From Pseudoclavibacter triregionum (GTDB lineage: Bacteria > Actinomycetota > Actinomycetes > Actinomycetales > Microbacteriaceae), in the NCBI GenBank assembly GCA_910822395.1, contig OU365335.1:1178001-1242000 (forward strand): 64,000 nucleotides of DNA. Reading direction: 5' to 3'. The first letter of the stretch is position 1. Each line of letters starts with the position of its first letter. A model generated the notes under the pieces. It was given only the letters and a program-made list of their open reading frames with translations. It was not told the DNA's origin and did not search any database. The translations under genes were made by a program, and so were the position numbers. This document shows positions 41,437-49,662 of the stretch, piece by piece.

Positions 41437-42036
41437 GTGCGCTGGGATGACATGTTCGACGACCTCGCCGCGCAGCTCGAGCAGGGCCTCGCCGAGGACG
41501 CCGAGCGGGCCCGCGCCGAGGAGGAGCGGGCGCGGCTCGGCCGGCTCGCCGCCCGGGATCGTCTCCGCGCGCTCATCGAGGCGGAGGGTCGCGCGCCGGT
41601 GCGCCTCGAGCTCGCCGACGGCACGCTCGCCGACCTCTCGCTCGGCGAGCTCGGCAAGGACTGGGTGTCGGGGGAGCTCCTCGCCGAATCCGGCCGCCGC
41701 CGGGAGGTCATCCTGCCCTTCGCCGGCATCGCGAGCCTCGTCCTCGATCGCGCCGCACTCAGCCGCAGCCTCGTCGAGCTCCCTGATCCGGGGCCGGCCT
41801 CGCTCGCCCTCCGGCTCGGCCTCGTCTATCCGCTCCGCGAGCTCGCGCGCCGACGCCGGCTCGTCGAGCTCGCGACGACGACGGCCCGCCACGTCGGCAC
41901 GATCGACCGCGTGGGCCGGGATCACCTCGACCTCGCCGTCCATGACGCCGATGCGCCGCGTCGCGAGCGGAGCGTCGCGGCGTACCGGATCATCCCGCTC
42001 GAGGAGCTCCGGCTCGTCCTCGTGGCTCCCGCCTAG
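41437..42036 (+). CDS. Conserved actinobacterial protein of unknown function
   Basis: This 199-aa protein starts with a charged, Glu/Arg-rich helix that looks coiled-coil (residues 1-48). A beta-rich domain follows (VRLELADGTLADLSLGELGKDW and ILPFAGIASLVLD), then a segment LATTTARHVGTIDRVGRDHLDLAVHD resembling a second small barrel. The two VRLELADGT/GTIDRVGRDHLDL parts could be related folds. No known family is recognised. The GTG start is supported by a TACGGT -10 box 6 nt upstream. It converges with the small HTH gene. Confidence 0.72.
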   Translation: MRWDDMFDDLAAQLEQGLAEDAERARAEEERARLGRLAARDRLRALIEAEGRAPVRLELADGTLADLSLGELGKDWVSGELLAESGRRREVILPFAGIASLVLDRAALSRSLVELPDPGPASLALRLGLVYPLRELARRRRLVELATTTARHVGTIDRVGRDHLDLAVHDADAPRRERSVAAYRIIPLEELRLVLVAPA

Positions 42037-42100
42037 GAGGGAACCGCGGCGCGCGGCAGGTCCGGCCGCCCGGCTCGGACGCGCGGAACCGTCGCGCCGG

Positions 42101-42406
42101 CTAGCGCCATCCCGGTCCCGTCTCGTCGCCGAAGCTCAGGATGCGCCCGCCGCCGATCTCGGCGAGGTCGGTGAAGTCGCTCTGCGCGAAGGCCGCTTCG
42201 CGCGCCTGGCGCTCGTAGCCGTCCTGGATGAAGGCCTGCAGCGCATCCTGGTCGACCCGCCACGGGCCGCGCTCGCCGAGCCGGATGGCGTGGAGCTCGC
42301 CGCGCTCGACGAGGCCGGTGGCCTCCTCGAGGGTGCAGTCGAGGAGCTCGGCGACATCCGCGAGCGGCAGGAAGCGGCGTCCGCTCGGACGGCTCGGGTC
42401 GGTCAT
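42101..42406 (-). CDS. Small helix-turn-helix (excisionase/MerR-like) DNA-binding protein
   Basis: This 101-aa protein has a domain at residues 10-60 reading FLPLADVAELLDCTLEEATGLVERGE then LHAIRLGERGPWRVDQDALQAFI. This is the winged-helix pattern of the excisionase-type HTH_17 family used by small regulators. The C-terminus is a variable acidic tail. It is transcribed divergently from the SAF/CpaE-like pair across a 126-bp region that carries a DnaA-box-like site, so it may regulate that pair; this is inference. Confidence 0.75.
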   Translation of the reverse strand: MTDPSRPSGRRFLPLADVAELLDCTLEEATGLVERGELHAIRLGERGPWRVDQDALQAFIQDGYERQAREAAFAQSDFTDLAEIGGGRILSFGDETGPGWR

Positions 42407-42446
42407 GGCTCCAGTATCGCCGGGTCGCGACCGCCGAGACAGGGCC

Positions 42447-42455
42447 TGTGGATAA
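42447..42455 (+). promoter_or_regulatory. DnaA-box-like sequence TGTGGATAA, second copy
   Basis: A perfect match in the same orientation as the one at 41389, about 78 bp before the SAF-domain gene and inside the divergent region with the HTH gene. Confidence 0.45.
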
Positions 42456-42532
42456 CTTTCGGCGCCCGTCCCCGGTCTCCTGCACCATGGACCCCGGCGC
42501 CGCGGGGGAGCGGCGCGGAAGGGGGACCCGCC

Positions 42533-43183
42533 ATGTCCGAGCCGCTCGCAGCATCGTCGATCGCGGGGCCGCATCGGAGGCGACGGCTGCCCGGCCTCGA
42601 TCCGCGCGCGATCCTCGGCATCGTCCTCGTCCTGTGCTCCGTGGCCGGCGTCCTCGCCGTGCTCTGGCTCGGCGGCCGGGCGACGAGCGTCTACCGCGCG
42701 ACGGTCGACCTTCCGGTCGGCGAGCCCATCGACCCGGCGTCGCTCGAGCTCGTCGAAGTCGAGCTCGGCGCGGCCGCCGACGCCTATCTCCTGGCCGGCG
42801 GCCTGCCGGCGGACGGCGCCGTCGCGACGCGGCCCATCTCCGCGGGAGAGCTCGTGCCGCTCGCGGCCCTCGGCGCCTCCGACACCGACCACGCGACCGT
42901 GCTCGTCCCCGTCGAGGGCAGCCTGCCGCAGTCGGCGACGCCGGGCGCGGCCGTCGAGCTCTGGGCGAGCGCGCCGGCGCGCGGCGGCGGGCACGAGGCG
43001 CCGGTCGTCCTCGTCGACGAGGCGCGCGTGCTCCGGATCGACGCCGAGGAGGGCGTCATCGCCGGCCTCGGCGGCTCGCAGATCGAGCTGCGGGTGCCGC
43101 GCTCGGACGTCGCCGCCGTCCTCGGCGCCGTCGGCTCCGGCGCGATGCTCTCGATCGTCCCCGTCTACGCGGGCCTCGGCTGA
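42533..43183 (+). CDS. SAF-domain membrane protein, CpaB/RcpC-like
   Basis: This 216-aa protein has a basic N-terminus, one membrane helix (residues 26-48: LGIVLVLCSVAGVLAVLWLG is its core) and an SAF domain (about residues 55-105 with VDLPVGEPIDPASLELVEVEL and ISAGELVPLAAL). A second domain resembles the RcpC end of CpaB pilus-assembly proteins. The ribosome site is GAAGGGGG. Its stop overlaps the next start as TGATG. CpaB-type proteins help secretin and pilus assembly in Tad systems, but no secretin or pilin is present here, so the role is open. Confidence 0.8.
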   Translation: MSEPLAASSIAGPHRRRRLPGLDPRAILGIVLVLCSVAGVLAVLWLGGRATSVYRATVDLPVGEPIDPASLELVEVELGAAADAYLLAGGLPADGAVATRPISAGELVPLAALGASDTDHATVLVPVEGSLPQSATPGAAVELWASAPARGGGHEAPVVLVDEARVLRIDAEEGVIAGLGGSQIELRVPRSDVAAVLGAVGSGAMLSIVPVYAGLG

Positions 43184-44838
43184 TGGCCGGGATCGTCCTC
43201 GCCGTCGACTTCGAGATCGAGGCGCGCCTCCTGCCCGGCATCGTCGAGTCGGGCCACGAGGTGCTCGACCGCGTAGCGGGCGCGGAGGGCGTCATCGACG
43301 CGATCGAGCGGCTGCGCCCGGATCTCGTCGTCCTCAGCGCCTCGCCCGACACCCTGAGCCGCGCCAGCCTCTCGGCGTGCGAGCGGGCGGGATGCCGCAT
43401 CGTCGCGGTCGCGGCGAGCGAGCTCGACGTCCGCACCGCCCGCGCGCTCGGGCTCCTCGAGACCGTCGACGCGCAGGCGAGCTGGCCGGAGATCGAGGCC
43501 GCGCTCCGCGGCGAGCGCTCCGCCTCGGCGCCGTGGACGGTCGAGCCGAGCGGCGACGGCGGCGCCGAGAGCGGTTCGGTCCGACGGAGGACGGGAGGCG
43601 ACGACGGCCTCGAGTACCGCGACGCCGCGACTGCTTCCGGGTCCGCCGAGGGCGCGGCGCGGTCGAGCCGAGGCGAGCGACGTCGGGATCGACGCCGCGC
43701 CGAGGGCGCCGGCGGACGACGCTTCGGCTTCGGCTCGTCTCGGAGCAAGGCGGCCTCGAGCGGCGAGCCCGCGGGGCTCGGGAGCGCAGCCCTCGGCGAC
43801 GCCGCTGCGATGCCCGGCCCCGGCTTCGCCGCCGAACCCCCGGCGACGCCCCAGCTCGGCCGCATCGTCCCCGTCTGGGGCCCGCACGGCTCGCCCGGCG
43901 CGACGACGATCGCCATCGGCCTCGCGGCGGAGGCGGCGGCGCGCGGCCTGCGGGTCATCCTCATCGATGCGGACACCTACGGCGGCGCGATCGGTCCCAT
44001 GCTCGGTCTCGGCGACGAGGCGCCCGGCTTCGCGGCCGCGTGCCGCCTCGCGGGCGCCGACTCGCTCACCCCGGCCGAGCTCGACCGGGTCGCCGCGCAT
44101 GCAGGCGCCGACGGATCGAGGTTCCGCGTGCTCACGGGCATCCCGAACCCCGCCCGCTGGCCCGAGCTCTCCCGCGAGCGCGTGCTCGCGACGCTCCGCC
44201 GCTGCCGCGAGCTCGCCGACCTCGTCGTCGTCGACGTGGGCTTCGCGCTCGAGGCCGACGACGAGATCGCGAGCGACGCCCTCGGCCCGCGCCGGAACGC
44301 CGCCGCGCTCGCGACGCTCGAGCTCGCCGACCGGATCGTCGCCGTCTCCGGCGCCGACGCCCTCTCGCTCCAGCGCTTCCTCCGCGCCCGCCTCGAGCTC
44401 CTCGAGCTCGCCGGCGCCGCGCCCGTCGACGTCGTCGTGAACCGGGTCCGCTCCGCCGCGGTCGGCATGGGCGCGGCCGGGCAGGTGCGCGCCGTGCTCG
44501 CGCGCTTCGGCGGGATCGACGATCCGGTGCTCGTGCCGCACGACCAGTCGGCCGCCGATCGGGCCCACGCGAGCGCGCTGCCGCTCGGGCAGGCCTCGCC
44601 CCGCTCCGCCGCGGCGAAGGCGATCGCGGAGCTCGCCGATCGCCACTGCCCGCGACGATCCGCGCGACGGCTCGCGGGGGAGCGGCGGAAGGCCGAGCGC
44701 CGCCGCGATCGCGAGCGTGCGGCGGGAGGCCCGGGCGCGGCCGCCGGATCGCCGATCACGACGGCGCCCGTCGAGCGGCCCGCGGCCGACGGCCGATGGC
44801 CCTGGCGGCCGGGATCCCCGAGTCCCGCCGCGGGATGA
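43183..44838 (+). CDS. CpaE/TadZ-like ParA-type ATPase
   Basis: This 551-aa protein has an N-terminal receiver-like pseudo-domain (residues 1-115), a disordered Arg/Ser/Gly-rich linker (about 120-225) and a MinD/ParA-type domain. The deviant P-loop GPHGSPGATTIAI (about 242-254) lacks the usual lysine in GKT. LIDADTYGGAIG, LVVVDVGFALE (Walker B) and VVNRVR follow. The tail is basic and disordered. CpaE/TadZ proteins place the Tad pilus apparatus; partner genes such as tadA and flp are not adjacent. The deviant P-loop matches other actinobacterial members I know. Coupled to the SAF gene. Confidence 0.82.
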   Translation: MAGIVLAVDFEIEARLLPGIVESGHEVLDRVAGAEGVIDAIERLRPDLVVLSASPDTLSRASLSACERAGCRIVAVAASELDVRTARALGLLETVDAQASWPEIEAALRGERSASAPWTVEPSGDGGAESGSVRRRTGGDDGLEYRDAATASGSAEGAARSSRGERRRDRRRAEGAGGRRFGFGSSRSKAASSGEPAGLGSAALGDAAAMPGPGFAAEPPATPQLGRIVPVWGPHGSPGATTIAIGLAAEAAARGLRVILIDADTYGGAIGPMLGLGDEAPGFAAACRLAGADSLTPAELDRVAAHAGADGSRFRVLTGIPNPARWPELSRERVLATLRRCRELADLVVVDVGFALEADDEIASDALGPRRNAAALATLELADRIVAVSGADALSLQRFLRARLELLELAGAAPVDVVVNRVRSAAVGMGAAGQVRAVLARFGGIDDPVLVPHDQSAADRAHASALPLGQASPRSAAAKAIAELADRHCPRRSARRLAGERRKAERRRDRERAAGGPGAAAGSPITTAPVERPAADGRWPWRPGSPSPAAG

Positions 44839-44939
44839 TCCGGGCGCCCGCTGCCTCGGACGCCCCCGCCCCGCGGCGCCAGCTCCGCCCCGCCGCCCAC
44901 GCCGACACCCGCCCCGCCGCCCGCGCCCCGAGGATTCCC

Positions 44940-46397
44940 GGCTCTTCGGACATTCGGTGGGGGTCATGGGGTGAGTCCGCCGGCGGCGAGGAGCATGCGG
45001 AGCCGGTAGTTGTGCCTGTTGCGGTAGCCGCGGGCGAGGCGGCGGTGGAGCTCGATGATCCCGTTCACGGCCTCGGTGCCACCGTTCGATGACCGCCTCG
45101 TCGTGAAGTACGCCAGGAACGCGTCGCGCCAGCGGCGGAGGGTGCGGCCCAGTCGTGCGATCTCGGGGATCGGGCAGGTGTGGAACGTGTCGACGACTTG
45201 CTCAGCGATCCGCCGCCCCGCGGCCAGATCGCCCTGGTGGTAGGCGGAGCGGAGTTGCTGCGCGCACTGCCAAGCGACGAACACTTCGTCGTGCGCGGGG
45301 TCGGCTTCCATCGCCGCGGTCAGCCTCACCCGCTGCTTCTCGGTGAGGTTCTCGGCCCCGGCGCGCAGGATGGTCTGCACCCCGTAGAGCGGGTCGCCCT
45401 TGCGTCCGCGGTGCCCGAGGGTGTCCTGCTGAACGCGACGGCGGACCTCGTCGACCGCGGCGGTGCCGAGCTTCACAACGTGGAACGCGTCGAGGACGGC
45501 GACGGCGTCGTCGAGCTTGTCGTCGATCGCGGTCTTGTATCCGGCGAACGGATCCAACGCGGCGACCTTCACCTGCTTCCGGAACGCGTCGCCGCGCTCA
45601 CCGAGCCAGGTCGCGTACGCCTTCCCGGATCGACCGGGCACCAGATCCAGCAGCCTGGCCCGCGTCTTCCCTTGGCTGTCGCGGGTGAGGTCGACCATCC
45701 CGGTCAGCTCCTTCGGCCCCCGTCGACGCGGGTCGACGTGATGCCAGACGTGCTCGTCGACGCCGAGGCTGGTGACATTCTCGAACCGGGACTCGTCCGC
45801 CGCGAGCTTGACCAGTTCGGGTTCGACGGCCCGCCACACCGTCTTCCACGACGTCCCGAGCTGCCGGGCGAGTCCTTGGATGGTGGCGTGCTCGCGACGC
45901 AGCTGCCCGATCGCCCACGCGACGGCGCGCTTCGTGATCGACCCGCGCGGCGCGACCAGCGACGGGACCTGTTCCACGAACGTCTTCCGCGGACAGCCGG
46001 ACTCGCCGCACCGCCACATCCGCTGCCGCCACACCACCCTCACCCGCGTCACACCCGGCACGTCATGCAGCACCCGAAGGCGCCGACCACGGCTCGTCAC
46101 GAGCACGCCGCACCCCGGGCAGCCCGTCGGGGACGCCGGAGTCGAAACGGTCACCACAAGAAGTCCGTCGCGACGCTCGACGTGCTCGACATGGACACCG
46201 TCGAGGCCGAGAAGCAGGTCGCAGCGGGCACACGGACAGTCGGCGGGGCGCGCGTCAGCGCACCCCGAAGTAGGGTGAAGCACGTCGAGGTCCTCGGTCG
46301 GAATCAGAGAGTTAGCGCTTCTGATCCTCGGGGACCTCGACCCCTACCGCCGAATCACCGCCCGGCCACCCTCACCCCACCGGATGTCCGAAGAGCC
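44940..46397 (-). mobile_element. Intact ISL3-family insertion sequence
   Basis: The element is 1458 bp. Terminal inverted repeats GGCTCTTCGGACAT[T/C]CGGTGGGG match at 22 of 23 bases (44940-44962 and 46375-46397). It is flanked by perfect 8-bp direct repeats, GGATTCCC, at 44932-44939 and 46398-46405, the target duplication length expected for ISL3. It contains one full transposase gene. The clean duplication and intact ORF indicate a recent insertion. Confidence 0.95.
44964..46283 (-). CDS. ISL3-family transposase
   Basis: This 439-aa DDE transposase has an N-terminal zinc-finger-like region (CPCARC and CPGC, plus CGESGCPRK near residue 93), a helix-turn-helix region (TIQGLARQLGTSWKTVWRAVE in two helices) and the DDE catalytic core. 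The Asp residues lie in SLGVDEHVWHH (about 174) and VAALDPFAGYK (about 243); the Glu is in NGGTEAVNGIIE (about 402). Start GTG 46283. There is no frameshift or internal stop, so it is probably active. Confidence 0.95.
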   Translation of the reverse strand: MLHPTSGCADARPADCPCARCDLLLGLDGVHVEHVERRDGLLVVTVSTPASPTGCPGCGVLVTSRGRRLRVLHDVPGVTRVRVVWRQRMWRCGESGCPRKTFVEQVPSLVAPRGSITKRAVAWAIGQLRREHATIQGLARQLGTSWKTVWRAVEPELVKLAADESRFENVTSLGVDEHVWHHVDPRRRGPKELTGMVDLTRDSQGKTRARLLDLVPGRSGKAYATWLGERGDAFRKQVKVAALDPFAGYKTAIDDKLDDAVAVLDAFHVVKLGTAAVDEVRRRVQQDTLGHRGRKGDPLYGVQTILRAGAENLTEKQRVRLTAAMEADPAHDEVFVAWQCAQQLRSAYHQGDLAAGRRIAEQVVDTFHTCPIPEIARLGRTLRRWRDAFLAYFTTRRSSNGGTEAVNGIIELHRRLARGYRNRHNYRLRMLLAAGGLTP

Positions 46398-46421
46398 GGA
46401 TTCCCCGAGCCTCCTTCGCTC

Positions 46422-46427
46422 TAGTCT
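46422..46427 (+). promoter_or_regulatory. -10 box of a leaderless pdtaS promoter, next to the IS end
   Basis: TAGTCT ends 6 nt before the pdtaS ATG. The expected -35 position (about 46399-46404) lies within the target duplication, so everything upstream of it is now insertion-sequence DNA. Confidence 0.5.
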
Positions 46428-46433
46428 GGGGCG

Positions 46434-47960
46434 ATGACGAGCCTCACCTCGATCGTGCGGCGACGATCGCGCCTCGACGACGTCGACCTCGCCTGGCTGA
46501 CGCACCTCTCCGCCGACTGGCAGCTCCTCGCCGACCTCGACTGCGCCGATCTCGTGCTCTGGGTGCGCACGAGCGAGGGCAGCTTCGTCGCCGTCGCCCA
46601 GTCGCGGCCCTCGAGCGCGCCGACCCTCTTCTACCGCGACCTCATCGGCCAGGAGGTCCGCGAGCAGTGGGCGGGCGAGATGCAGCGGGCCTACGAGGAG
46701 GGCCAGACGATCCGCTCGAGCGAGCCGGACTGGTTCGACGAGATCCCGACGCAGCTCACGGTCACCCCCGTCTTCCGGCGCATCTCGCCGCACACCGCCG
46801 ACCTCGTCCCCTCGCCGATCGCGATGATCACGCGCCACACGAACCTCGCTGGCGGCCGCCCCCGCACCCGCCAGGAGACGACCTTCCGCGCCTGCGCCGA
46901 CGACCTCTTCGAGATGATCGTCGCGGGCGACTTCCCCGACCCCGAGGCCCCGCCCGTCGAGCGCCGCGGCATGCCCCGCGCCTCGGACGGGCTCGTCCGG
47001 CTCGACCCGGAGGGCGTCGTCACCTTCGCCTCCGCGAACGCGCTCTCCGCCCTCAACAAGCTCGGCTTCGGCGGCGAGCTCGAGGGCGAGTCGCTCGTCG
47101 AGGTCGTCTCGACGCTCGTGCAGGACCGCGTCACCGTCGACGAGGCCACTCCGCTCGTCGTCACCGGACGCGCCCCGTGGACGACCGACATCGAGGTGCG
47201 CGACATCATCGTCACGATGCGCGCCATCCCGCTGCGCGAGGCCGGCCGCCGCACGGGCGCGATCGTGCTCTGCCGCGACACCTCGGACGTGCGCCACCAG
47301 GAGCAGGAGCTCATCACGAAGGACGCGACGATCCGCGAGATCCACCACCGTGTGAAGAACAACCTGCAGACGGTCGCCGCGCTCCTGCGCATCCAGGCCC
47401 GCCGCAGCCGCAGCGACGAGGCGCGCGAGTCGCTCACGCAGGCGATGCGCCGCGTCTCGTCGATCGCCGTCGTCCACGACACGCTCGCGGGCGGCTTCCG
47501 CCAGACCGTCGACTTCGACGAGGTCTTCACGCGCGTGCTCAAGCTCATCGCCGAAGTCTCGGCCTCGCACAACACGCGCGTGCGTCCACGCGTGGAGGGT
47601 GCGTTCGGATCCCTGCCGAGCGAGTACGCGACGCCGCTTGCGCTCGCCCTCACCGAGCTCGTCACGAACGCCGTCGAGCACGGCCTCGAGGGCCGCGAGG
47701 GCGAGGTCGTCATCGACGTCGACCGCGGCCCCGACGGCCTCAAGGTGCTCGTGCGGGACACCGGCGTCGGCTTCGAGGTGGGCCGGATCGGCCAGGGCCT
47801 CGGCACGCAGATCGTCCGCACGCTCGTCGAGGGCGAGCTCGGCGGCACGATCGACTGGACCTCGCGGCCGGGGGAGGGGACGACCGTCGCCGTCGAGGTG
47901 CCGAGCCGCTGGAATCGCTCGGCCGAAGCCGCGGAGATCGAGGGCGCGATCTACGACTGA
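46434..47960 (+). CDS. pdtaS: PdtaS-like sensor histidine kinase
   Basis: This 508-aa soluble kinase has an N-terminal GAF-like domain (residues 1-150), a PAS domain (about 180-290) and an HWE/HisKA_2 module with EIHHRVKNNLQTVAALLRIQ in sequence (His304/305 region). A HATPase follows with ALTELVTNAVEHG and DTGVGFE. PdtaS with PdtaR forms a two-component system using an ANTAR antitermination output, responding to nutrients and to metal or nitric oxide signals in mycobacteria. No pdtaR is seen next to it. The neighbour is whiB1, matching Rv3220c-Rv3219. Confidence 0.9.
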   Translation: MTSLTSIVRRRSRLDDVDLAWLTHLSADWQLLADLDCADLVLWVRTSEGSFVAVAQSRPSSAPTLFYRDLIGQEVREQWAGEMQRAYEEGQTIRSSEPDWFDEIPTQLTVTPVFRRISPHTADLVPSPIAMITRHTNLAGGRPRTRQETTFRACADDLFEMIVAGDFPDPEAPPVERRGMPRASDGLVRLDPEGVVTFASANALSALNKLGFGGELEGESLVEVVSTLVQDRVTVDEATPLVVTGRAPWTTDIEVRDIIVTMRAIPLREAGRRTGAIVLCRDTSDVRHQEQELITKDATIREIHHRVKNNLQTVAALLRIQARRSRSDEARESLTQAMRRVSSIAVVHDTLAGGFRQTVDFDEVFTRVLKLIAEVSASHNTRVRPRVEGAFGSLPSEYATPLALALTELVTNAVEHGLEGREGEVVIDVDRGPDGLKVLVRDTGVGFEVGRIGQGLGTQIVRTLVEGELGGTIDWTSRPGEGTTVAVEVPSRWNRSAEAAEIEGAIYD

Positions 47961-47965
47961 GGCCG

Positions 47966-48214
47966 CTAGGAGGCGCGGCGGGCGCGGGCGGCGCGGCGCT
48001 TGAGCGCGCGGCGCTCGTCCTCGGAGAGGCCGCCCCAGACGCCCGAGTCCTGGCTCGTGTCGAGCGCGTACTGCAGGCAGGTCTCGGTCACCCGGCACGA
48101 CGCGCACACGGCCTTGGCCTGCTCGATCTGCTCGACGGCCGGGCCGGTGTTCCCCACGGGGAAGAAGAGCTCCGGGTCGGCGTTGAGGCAAGCGGCACGG
48201 TCACGCCAGTCCAT
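47966..48214 (-). CDS. whiB1: WhiB1-type iron-sulfur regulator
   Basis: This 82-aa protein has C9, C37, C40 and C46 in the WhiB pattern, GVWGG at residues 58-62 and a basic C-terminus (RRALKRRAARARR) that contacts DNA. WhiB1 is essential in mycobacteria, binds sigma-A region 4 and has an NO-reactive [4Fe-4S] cluster. The short length and the pdtaS neighbourhood support WhiB1. The ribosome site AAGGAG lies 9 nt before the ATG. It converges with pdtaS with 5 bp between stops. Confidence 0.92.
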   Translation of the reverse strand: MDWRDRAACLNADPELFFPVGNTGPAVEQIEQAKAVCASCRVTETCLQYALDTSQDSGVWGGLSEDERRALKRRAARARRAS

Positions 48215-48250
48215 CGAATGTGCTCCTTCTCGCGCGGTTCTCCCGCGCTG

Positions 48251-48271
48251 CGCGGAAACCCTGCTCAGGGT
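48251..48271 (-). promoter_or_regulatory. whiB1-upstream inverted repeat sharing a 12-mer with whiB2
   Basis: CGCGGAAACCCT, 4 bases, AGGGT, in the 37-57 bp before the whiB1 start. It holds ACCCT/AGGGT arms and is identical over 12 bases to the element at 9236 upstream of whiB2. Confidence 0.45.
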
Positions 48272-48390
48272 CTAGAGTTCTCGGCGATCTCCCAGGTGGG
48301 GAGGGCTGGCGCATCTAGATTCGGATGCGTATGCGCTCTCGTCGCAGATTCTCTCTACTTGAAGCAAAATAGTGCCACAGGCGCGGACGC

Positions 48391-48900
48391 ATGACAAGGG
48401 TTTTCGGGAGGATCGCGGTGCGCGAACAGCATGAGGACGCGCACGCGCGCGAGGACGTCGAGCGGACGGCTCCGGCCGCTCCGGCGGGAGGCCGTCCCGC
48501 CCCCTCGCTCCTCGCCCTCGCGGCCATCCTCTCGGTCGAGGCCGTCGGCGTGCTCGCGCTCGCCGTCCTCCTCGCCGTCGACATCGCGACGCAGGCGGCC
48601 TACTCGATGCTCTCCTCGATCGCGCTCCTCGTCACGGTGGCCGTCGCGGGGCTCCTCCTCGTCGTGCTCGCCCGTGCGACCTGCCGCCGCCGCCCGTGGA
48701 TCCGCGGCGCGGCGATCACCTGGCAGGTGCTCCAGATCGCGGCCTCGTGGGCGGTCATCGAGGGCGACATGCAGCCCTGGATCGGCTGGGTCGGGATCGT
48801 CCTCGGCCTCGCCGCCATCGCGTGCGCGGTGCTCCCGGCGACCCAGGCCTCGCTCCTGCCCCGCGAGGGCGCCGGCGGCGTCGATCGACGGCCCGGCTAG
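48391..48900 (+). CDS. Small polytopic membrane protein of unknown function
   Basis: This 169-aa protein has a charged N-terminus (residues 1-38), then four hydrophobic segments: about 39-62, 70-92, 103-121 and 125-147. The pattern WQVLQIAASWAVIEGDMQPWIGW between segments 3 and 4 is similar to small actinobacterial membrane proteins of no known role. The first in-frame ATG (48391) lacks a clear ribosome site. It converges with the peroxiredoxin gene, sharing four bases at the stops. Confidence 0.75.
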   Translation: MTRVFGRIAVREQHEDAHAREDVERTAPAAPAGGRPAPSLLALAAILSVEAVGVLALAVLLAVDIATQAAYSMLSSIALLVTVAVAGLLLVVLARATCRRRPWIRGAAITWQVLQIAASWAVIEGDMQPWIGWVGIVLGLAAIACAVLPATQASLLPREGAGGVDRRPG

Positions 48901-49376
48901 GCGCCGATCCCGAGGATGCCGAGCAGGCGCCCGACGTGCCCCGTCGCGCGGACGTTGTAGAGGGCGTGCTCGATGCGGCCGTCCTCGCCGATGACGAAGG
49001 TCGAGCGGATCGGCCCGACCGCGACGCGCCCGTACTTGTTGCGCTCGCCGTAGGCGCCGTAGGCGGTCTGCACGGCGTGGTCCTCGTCGGAGAGGAGGCG
49101 GAAGCCGAGGCGCTCGGCGTCGTCGAACTGCCGGTTCTTCGACGGGGCGTCGCTCGAGAGGCCGAGCAGCTCGATGCCGGCGTCGAGGATGGCCTTCCGC
49201 GCGTCGCGGAAGTCGCAGGCCTCCGTCGTGCAGCCCGGCGTCATGGCCTCCGGGTAGGTGTAGAGGACGACGCGGCGGCCGCGCAGCGACTCGAGCGTCA
49301 CGGTCTTCCCGTGCTGGTCGGGGAGGGAGAAGGCGGGCGCCTCCTGGCCGGGCTCGAGGCGGATGGGGGTGGTCAC
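48897..49376 (-). CDS. bcp: Thioredoxin-dependent peroxiredoxin (Bcp/PrxQ type)
   Basis: This 159-aa peroxiredoxin reduces hydroperoxides with thioredoxin as reductant. The peroxidatic Cys is C49 in YPEAMTPGCTTEAC and the resolving Cys is C54, five residues later, as in the PrxQ class. The catalytic Thr (T46) and a downstream Arg (about R123 in GPIRSTFVI) are present. Length is normal. It has its own divergent promoter region shared with the tRNA-Lys gene. Confidence 0.92.
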   Translation of the reverse strand: MTTPIRLEPGQEAPAFSLPDQHGKTVTLESLRGRRVVLYTYPEAMTPGCTTEACDFRDARKAILDAGIELLGLSSDAPSKNRQFDDAERLGFRLLSDEDHAVQTAYGAYGERNKYGRVAVGPIRSTFVIGEDGRIEHALYNVRATGHVGRLLGILGIGA

Positions 49377-49484
49377 GGGGCTCCTCTCCGCGCGGCGGGC
49401 GCCGCGTCGCAGGCCATTGTGCCGGGTCGCGGCGCGGCGGATGACGTGGCGTCGGCCTCGCCCCCGCGCGGCGACGCGCCGGGC

Positions 49485-49514
49485 TTGCGGTCCCGCTTCG
49501 CCCGGTGATAGTCT
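49485..49514 (+). promoter_or_regulatory. tRNA-Lys promoter
   Basis: TTGCGG (49485-49490), 18 bp, then TAGTCT (49509-49514), about 35 bp before the tRNA. Confidence 0.5.
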
Positions 49515-49548
49515 TCATCGGTCGCACGGGCTCCACCCCGTCCGATAC

Positions 49549-49621
<73 letters not shown>

Positions 49622-49625
49622 CTGC

Positions 49626-49659
49626 AGGCCCCGATCGATCTCGCCATCGACCGGGGCCT
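49626..49659 (+). terminator. Hairpin terminator after tRNA-Lys
   Basis: AGGCCCCGATCGAT and ATCGACCGGGGCCT pair over 14 bp with one mismatch and a 6-nt loop. TCTTC follows. It lies between the tRNA and the convergent glycosyltransferase stop and may serve both. Confidence 0.8.
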
Positions 49660-49662
49660 TCT

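Noticed and set aside
44835-44939. An ATGA-coupled open frame after the CpaE-like gene that runs into the IS
   Set aside because: It is Ala/Pro/Arg-rich without a domain. If the IS is removed, the frame continues inside pdtaS in the wrong phase, so it is unlikely to be a disrupted gene.
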